Origin: Azospirillum melinis
GTDB taxonomy: Bacteria > Pseudomonadota > Alphaproteobacteria > Azospirillales > Azospirillaceae
Direction: 5' to 3'
Length of the DNA: 64,000 nucleotides
Assembly: GCF_013340935.1 (NCBI RefSeq)
Contig: NZ_WHOS01000001.1
Coordinates: 1-64,000, forward strand
Shown here: one piece after another, positions 58,095 to 64,000 of the stretch
Numbering within the stretch: position 1 is the first letter of the stretch
Layout of the letters: every line of letters begins with the position of its first letter
Position numbers and translations under genes: made by a program
The notes under the pieces: generated by a model
Database searches by the model: none
What the model saw: only the letters and a program-made list of their open reading frames with translations
What the model was told of the DNA's origin: nothing

Positions 58095-59048
58095 ATGAGA
58101 CGTACTGTGACGCTTGGGCTCGGCATGGCGCTGTACGCCCTGGCCTGTTCGGCCAGCTTGGCTGCCGATGGGATCACCGGGGCCGAGCATTGGGTCGAGA
58201 ATGCCGGAATCCGGATTTATGTCTGGGAGAAATACGCCGACAAGCCGACCGGCAAGAAGGTCGTGGTCCTGGCCCATGGTTCTGCCACGGCCGGCCGGGA
58301 AAGCTTCGACCTGCAGGTTCCGGGCAAGCCCTCCTACAGCCTGATGGACCGGCTGGCCCGGGAGGGGTTCGACGTCTTCGCGCTCGACACCCGCGGGTTC
58401 GGGCGCTCGACGCATCCGGACACGCACATGACCACGGCGCAGGCGAAGGACGATCTGAAGGCGACGATCGATTACGTCCTGAAGCTGCGGGGCGTGTCGA
58501 AGGTTGACCTGCTCGCCTGGTCCTGGGGAACGCAATATGGCGGGATGTATGTGATGGACCATCCCGGCACGGTCGAGAAATACGTCAGCTACGCCCAGAT
58601 GCACGCGAACAGCCCGGACGTCGCCCGGCGCCGTGCCCGGATCGATGCCTTCCGGGCGACTCCCTACATCACCATTCCCGAGGCCGGCTGGAAGCCGCGC
58701 TTCACCTCGATGGCGCCGGCGGAGGTCAATGAATCCGACGTCGTCGATGCCTTCGCCAAAGCCGCGGCGAAGGTGGAGGTGAAGACTGCGACCGGGCCGC
58801 AACTGGACCTCGCCACGATTCTGCCGATGGTCAACGCCCGGCTGGTATCCGTGCCGACGATGCTCATTCATGGCCAGTACGACGACGTGGCGGACACCGA
58901 CGGTCTGCTGCCCTTCTTCGCGCAACTGCCAAACCCGCGGAAGGCCTACGTCGTCGTTCCGGACGCCGGTCACATGATGCACCTGCAAAAGGGACACCGC
59001 CTGTTCCAGCAGGAGGTCGTCGGCTTCCTCAAGGATGCGGCGCCCTGA
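58095..59048 (+). CDS. Exported alpha/beta hydrolase
   Basis: A 317-residue protein. The signal peptide ends at about residue 24 (ASLAAD). The HG oxyanion motif is at 61-62 (LAHGSATA), the nucleophile Ser143 is in AWSWG (family GxSxG with Ala first), and the catalytic His is near PDAGHMMHL. The substrate is unknown. Start chosen at the third ATG, where GGAAG lies at the right distance. It is monocistronic. Confidence 0.8.
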   Translation: MRRTVTLGLGMALYALACSASLAADGITGAEHWVENAGIRIYVWEKYADKPTGKKVVVLAHGSATAGRESFDLQVPGKPSYSLMDRLAREGFDVFALDTRGFGRSTHPDTHMTTAQAKDDLKATIDYVLKLRGVSKVDLLAWSWGTQYGGMYVMDHPGTVEKYVSYAQMHANSPDVARRRARIDAFRATPYITIPEAGWKPRFTSMAPAEVNESDVVDAFAKAAAKVEVKTATGPQLDLATILPMVNARLVSVPTMLIHGQYDDVADTDGLLPFFAQLPNPRKAYVVVPDAGHMMHLQKGHRLFQQEVVGFLKDAAP

Positions 59049-59409
59049 TCGGCTCCCGGTCACCGGTCGGACCTTGACCTAGTCTATGCCCATGAATGGA
59101 ACCTTGTTCGACAGGACGCACCCGGCGCGTGGAAATTGGGCTGTTGCCAAGTGCGCTCTGCCAAGATGCTTAGGCGGCGAGTGTGCGACTGGAAGACCGG
59201 TTGCACACTCGCCGCCTTCTTCTCACCGTATTATTGTCCTGTGCCGTCCTCCTGTCTGGCGCCAGCATTGTGGCGACCGACGACGGAGCCGCACCCGGCA
59301 GCTTTGCGGCCCGATTGGTCGAGGCAATCATCCCCATCATCGTCGCAGCCGGTTGGTTCGATGAAGGCCAAATCCTGCCCCCGCAAGACCAGGGCCGGTT
59401 CACTTGGCG
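59049..59409. other. Interval with a long hairpin
   Basis: GGCGGCGAGTGTGC (59173-59186) and GCACACTCGCCGCC (59203-59216) form a 14-bp perfect stem with a 16-base loop, followed by TTCTTCTC on the plus strand. It is a likely terminator of the hydrolase gene 125 bases upstream. Beyond it the plus strand has an 81-codon open frame from 59183 with a hydrophobic N-terminus but no ribosome-binding site; its reality is doubtful. Confidence 0.5.
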
Positions 59410-60126
59410 TCACGTCCGCTGTTTTTGATGGAAGAAGGACTGAGGGCGCAGAGGGGCTTCGTTGAACAGGCCGAAAGCCTGGATGACCATTCCGGTCGGT
59501 ACGGTGAGGCCGCGGGCGACGCCGCTCCCCTTGAGGACGCCACCCCGCCGGTCCGGGTCCGGGTCGCGGTGGCAGCCGCCGGCCTGGAGCCTGCAATTCT
59601 GCATCCGGATCGCGCCGAGAACCTGGGCTCCGTCGCCGATGTGGTTGTCGAGTGCGAGCGAACCGGCGCCGAGCAGCCGGACGCGGCTGCCGATCTCGAT
59701 CAGGCCGTGGGGATGATCGGCCTTGATGGTGAAGCCACCCTCTTCGCCGATTTCGGTGTCGGCACCGATTGTCACCCGCGCGTCGGCAGCGACGATGCGT
59801 GTGCCGGCAAAGAGCCGGGTGCCGCTGCCGACCGTCACCTCGCCGCCCCCCGTCGCCTGAATGATCGTTCCGGGCCAGAGCGTGACGCCGGCCGCCAGGG
59901 TGACGCCCGGTGAAACCAGGGTCGAAAACGGATCGAACACCAGAACGCCGTTGTCGGCGAGCGCCGCCACCGCTTCGACGGGCAGGAAACCGGCGCATCC
60001 ACGCGCCCGGTTGACGGCGGCGACGAGGGAGTCACTCAAGATCGCCGGCCTCCGTGCGCCTCGATCCGGGCAGAGCCGGGCGCCTTCGGTTAACAGTGTT
60101 TCGCCGATTTCCCATAACGGTGACAT
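59410..60126 (-). CDS. Left-handed beta-helix (hexapeptide) protein
   Basis: A 238-residue protein. The middle (about 75-205) is a series of hexapeptide-like repeats: VSPGVTLAAGVTLWPGTIIQ, EVTVGSGTRLFAGTRIVAAD, RVTIGADTEIGEEGG. It resembles the C-terminal half of GlmU or gamma-carbonic-anhydrase-like folds but no nucleotidyl or metal site is clear. The start at 60126 is the best ATG after a GGCGG; a longer ORF to 60219 is less likely. The family and function are uncertain. Confidence 0.6.
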   Translation of the reverse strand: MSPLWEIGETLLTEGARLCPDRGARRPAILSDSLVAAVNRARGCAGFLPVEAVAALADNGVLVFDPFSTLVSPGVTLAAGVTLWPGTIIQATGGGEVTVGSGTRLFAGTRIVAADARVTIGADTEIGEEGGFTIKADHPHGLIEIGSRVRLLGAGSLALDNHIGDGAQVLGAIRMQNCRLQAGGCHRDPDPDRRGGVLKGSGVARGLTVPTGMVIQAFGLFNEAPLRPQSFFHQKQRT

Positions 60127-60343
60127 CCGCCATTCATTCGGCCCTTGTATGAACAATTGGAAACAATGGTGCCGGCAAACAATGCGGCATGCACAAATAC
60201 GGAGCGGTCGAAGGAACACGGGAAGTTGCCTCTGTCCCTCCTCGCCATTGATACCAGCCTTATCCCTGATGTGCCAAAGCTTTTGGGCGACACGGTATCG
60301 TCAGAGAAAACAAGAACACAAGTTCACTCGGAGGATTCTTCTC

Positions 60344-61381
60344 ATGGTTGGTGCGGTTGCCAAGATGAAGTCTGTCGGTGTCGGCATCGGCGCGTTGGTT
60401 GCGCTTGCCGCGATCCCGGCTTATGCACAGGGAAGCGTCACCGTCATGTGCGGTGTGCAGGAGGAATGGTGCAAGGCCATGGTCGTCGCCTTCGAGAAGA
60501 AGACCGGCATCGGCGTCGCCATGACCCGCAAGAGCGCCGGCGAGGCTCTGGCCCAGATCCGTGCCGAGGCGGCCAATCCGAAAATCGACATCTGGTGGGG
60601 CAGCTCGGGCGATCCGCATCTCCAGGCGGCCGAGGAAGGCCTGAGCGTTGCTTACGAGAGCGGGCAGATGAAGGACCTGCAATCCTGGGCGGAGAGCCAG
60701 TACAAGCAGTCGCAGGGACGCAGCGTCGGCGTCTATGCCGGCGCGCTCGGCTTCGTCTACAACACTGAGATGCTTGCCAAGCGGGGCATCCAGCCGCCGA
60801 AATGCTGGGCCGACCTGCTGCGCCCGGAGTTCAAGGGCGAGATCCAGATGCCCAACCCCAATTCGTCGGGGGGGGCCTATACCGCGGTGGCGACCCTCGT
60901 GCAGATCTTCGGGGAGGATGCCGGCTTCGATTATCTGAAGAAGCTGAACGAGAGCATCAACCAGTACACCAAGTCCGGTGCCGCACCCGCGGCGGCGGTG
61001 GCGCGGGGCGAGACGCTGGTCGGCATCTCCTGGGTCAATGACAGCGTCATCCAGAAGGTGAACAAATTCCCGGTCGAAATCTCCACCCCGTGCGAGGGGA
61101 CCGGCTACGAGATCGGTTCGATGAGCATCCTGAAGGGAGCCAAGAACCTTGAGGCGGCCAAGAAGTTCTACGATTTCGCCCTGACGCCGGAAGCGCAGGA
61201 TTACGGTGCCACCAACTTCCAGATGACGCCGTCCAACAAGCAGTCGGTGCTGCCGCCCGCCGCGCCGAAATTCGAGGATGTCCGGCTGATCGACTATAAT
61301 TTCCAGAAATACGGCATGGCCGAGGAGCGCAAGCGGCTGTTGAGCCGTTGGGATGCCGAGATCAAATCCGCTGCCAACTGA
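60344..61381 (+). CDS. Periplasmic solute-binding protein (ABC, iron/thiamine-type)
   Basis: A 345-residue extracellular solute-binding protein. The signal peptide ends near AIPAYAQG. The mature part opens VTVMCGVQEEWCKAMVVAFE and has DIWWGSSGDPHLQAAEEGLS and GVYAGALGFVYNTEMLAKRG. This pattern is shared by ferric-iron and thiamine-type family 1 proteins (AfuA-like). No permease or ATPase gene is adjacent, so its partner is elsewhere. Start after GGAGGATT. A terminator follows at 61403. Confidence 0.85.
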   Translation: MVGAVAKMKSVGVGIGALVALAAIPAYAQGSVTVMCGVQEEWCKAMVVAFEKKTGIGVAMTRKSAGEALAQIRAEAANPKIDIWWGSSGDPHLQAAEEGLSVAYESGQMKDLQSWAESQYKQSQGRSVGVYAGALGFVYNTEMLAKRGIQPPKCWADLLRPEFKGEIQMPNPNSSGGAYTAVATLVQIFGEDAGFDYLKKLNESINQYTKSGAAPAAAVARGETLVGISWVNDSVIQKVNKFPVEISTPCEGTGYEIGSMSILKGAKNLEAAKKFYDFALTPEAQDYGATNFQMTPSNKQSVLPPAAPKFEDVRLIDYNFQKYGMAEERKRLLSRWDAEIKSAAN

Positions 61382-61402
61382 TCGATCGGTCCGGCTTCGA
61401 TG

Positions 61403-61435
61403 AGCCCGCTTTCCCCATGTCGGGGGAGGCGGGCT
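61403..61435 (+). terminator. Rho-independent terminator
   Basis: AGCCCGC and GCGGGCT form a 7-bp outer stem, with CCCC/GGGG pairing inside, followed by TTTCTGTCTTT. It lies 22 bases after the binding-protein stop and before the convergent kinase end at 61463. Confidence 0.75.
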
Positions 61436-61462
61436 TTTCTGTCTTTGGGAGCTTGTTCGGCG

Positions 61463-64000
<2,538 letters not shown>

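Noticed and set aside
59183..59428. 81-codon ORF with hydrophobic N-terminus
   Set aside because: No ribosome-binding site, begins inside a hairpin and overlaps no conserved pattern; left only as a low-interest observation.

Overview
The window looks like a high-GC alphaproteobacterial replicon, most likely Azospirillum or a close Rhodospirillales relative. This rests on the rRNA and tRNA sequences, the FixK/FixJ-style regulators, the many PAS hybrid kinases and the Cache chemoreceptor. It is an inference from gene content; no database search was run.

Layout. (1) 1-1099: the 3' end of a 23S rRNA gene, 5S rRNA and initiator tRNA-Met, i.e. the end of an rrn operon. (2) About 1.1-23.4 kb: a metal-resistance genomic island. 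It begins with decayed recombinase and chrC-like remnants and a chromate module (chrB, chrA, an MFS exporter). A long leftward copper/silver module follows: a P1B ATPase, an HME-RND pump with its adaptor, and several small His/Met-rich periplasmic proteins. Two CueR-type operators serve this module. A rightward operon encodes a heme-copper-oxidase-like complex, next to an FNR/Crp regulator and more periplasmic proteins. A 14-bp copy of the tRNA-fMet 3' end recurs at 23.39 kb inside a broken serine recombinase, so the segment looks like an island integrated at the tRNA, probably one of a tandem pair. (3) 24.1-32.3 kb: two formaldehyde-type zinc alcohol dehydrogenases, a royal-jelly-type lipoprotein, a potassium-channel-like protein, a hybrid kinase and an FmdB zinc-ribbon protein. 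(4) 32.7-46.9 kb: a stress and protein-quality-control cluster: HdeD, GrpE, DnaK, ClpB, Hsp20, CbpA/CbpM, thioredoxin 2, a peroxiredoxin, a DsbA-like protein, DUF1269 and PRC-barrel proteins, and an orphan NDUFS4-like protein. A FixK/FNR-type regulator closes it, and its likely boxes lie between the peroxiredoxin and cbpA. (5) 47-64 kb: sensory genes: a very large kinase fused to a FixJ-like output, a Cache/PAS kinase with a response regulator, a MarR regulator, a chemoreceptor, a hydrolase, a beta-helix protein, a periplasmic binding protein and a second hybrid kinase that runs off the edge.

The most unusual item is the oxidase-like subunit I at 17458-19149. It keeps the low-spin heme ligands and the HxxxY pair of B-type oxidases. 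The high-spin heme ligand and one of the CuB histidines are both tyrosine. Its subunit II keeps a full CuA ligand set and has a His-rich insert. The operon sits inside a copper-resistance island with an FNR-type box upstream, so it may be an undescribed redox enzyme.
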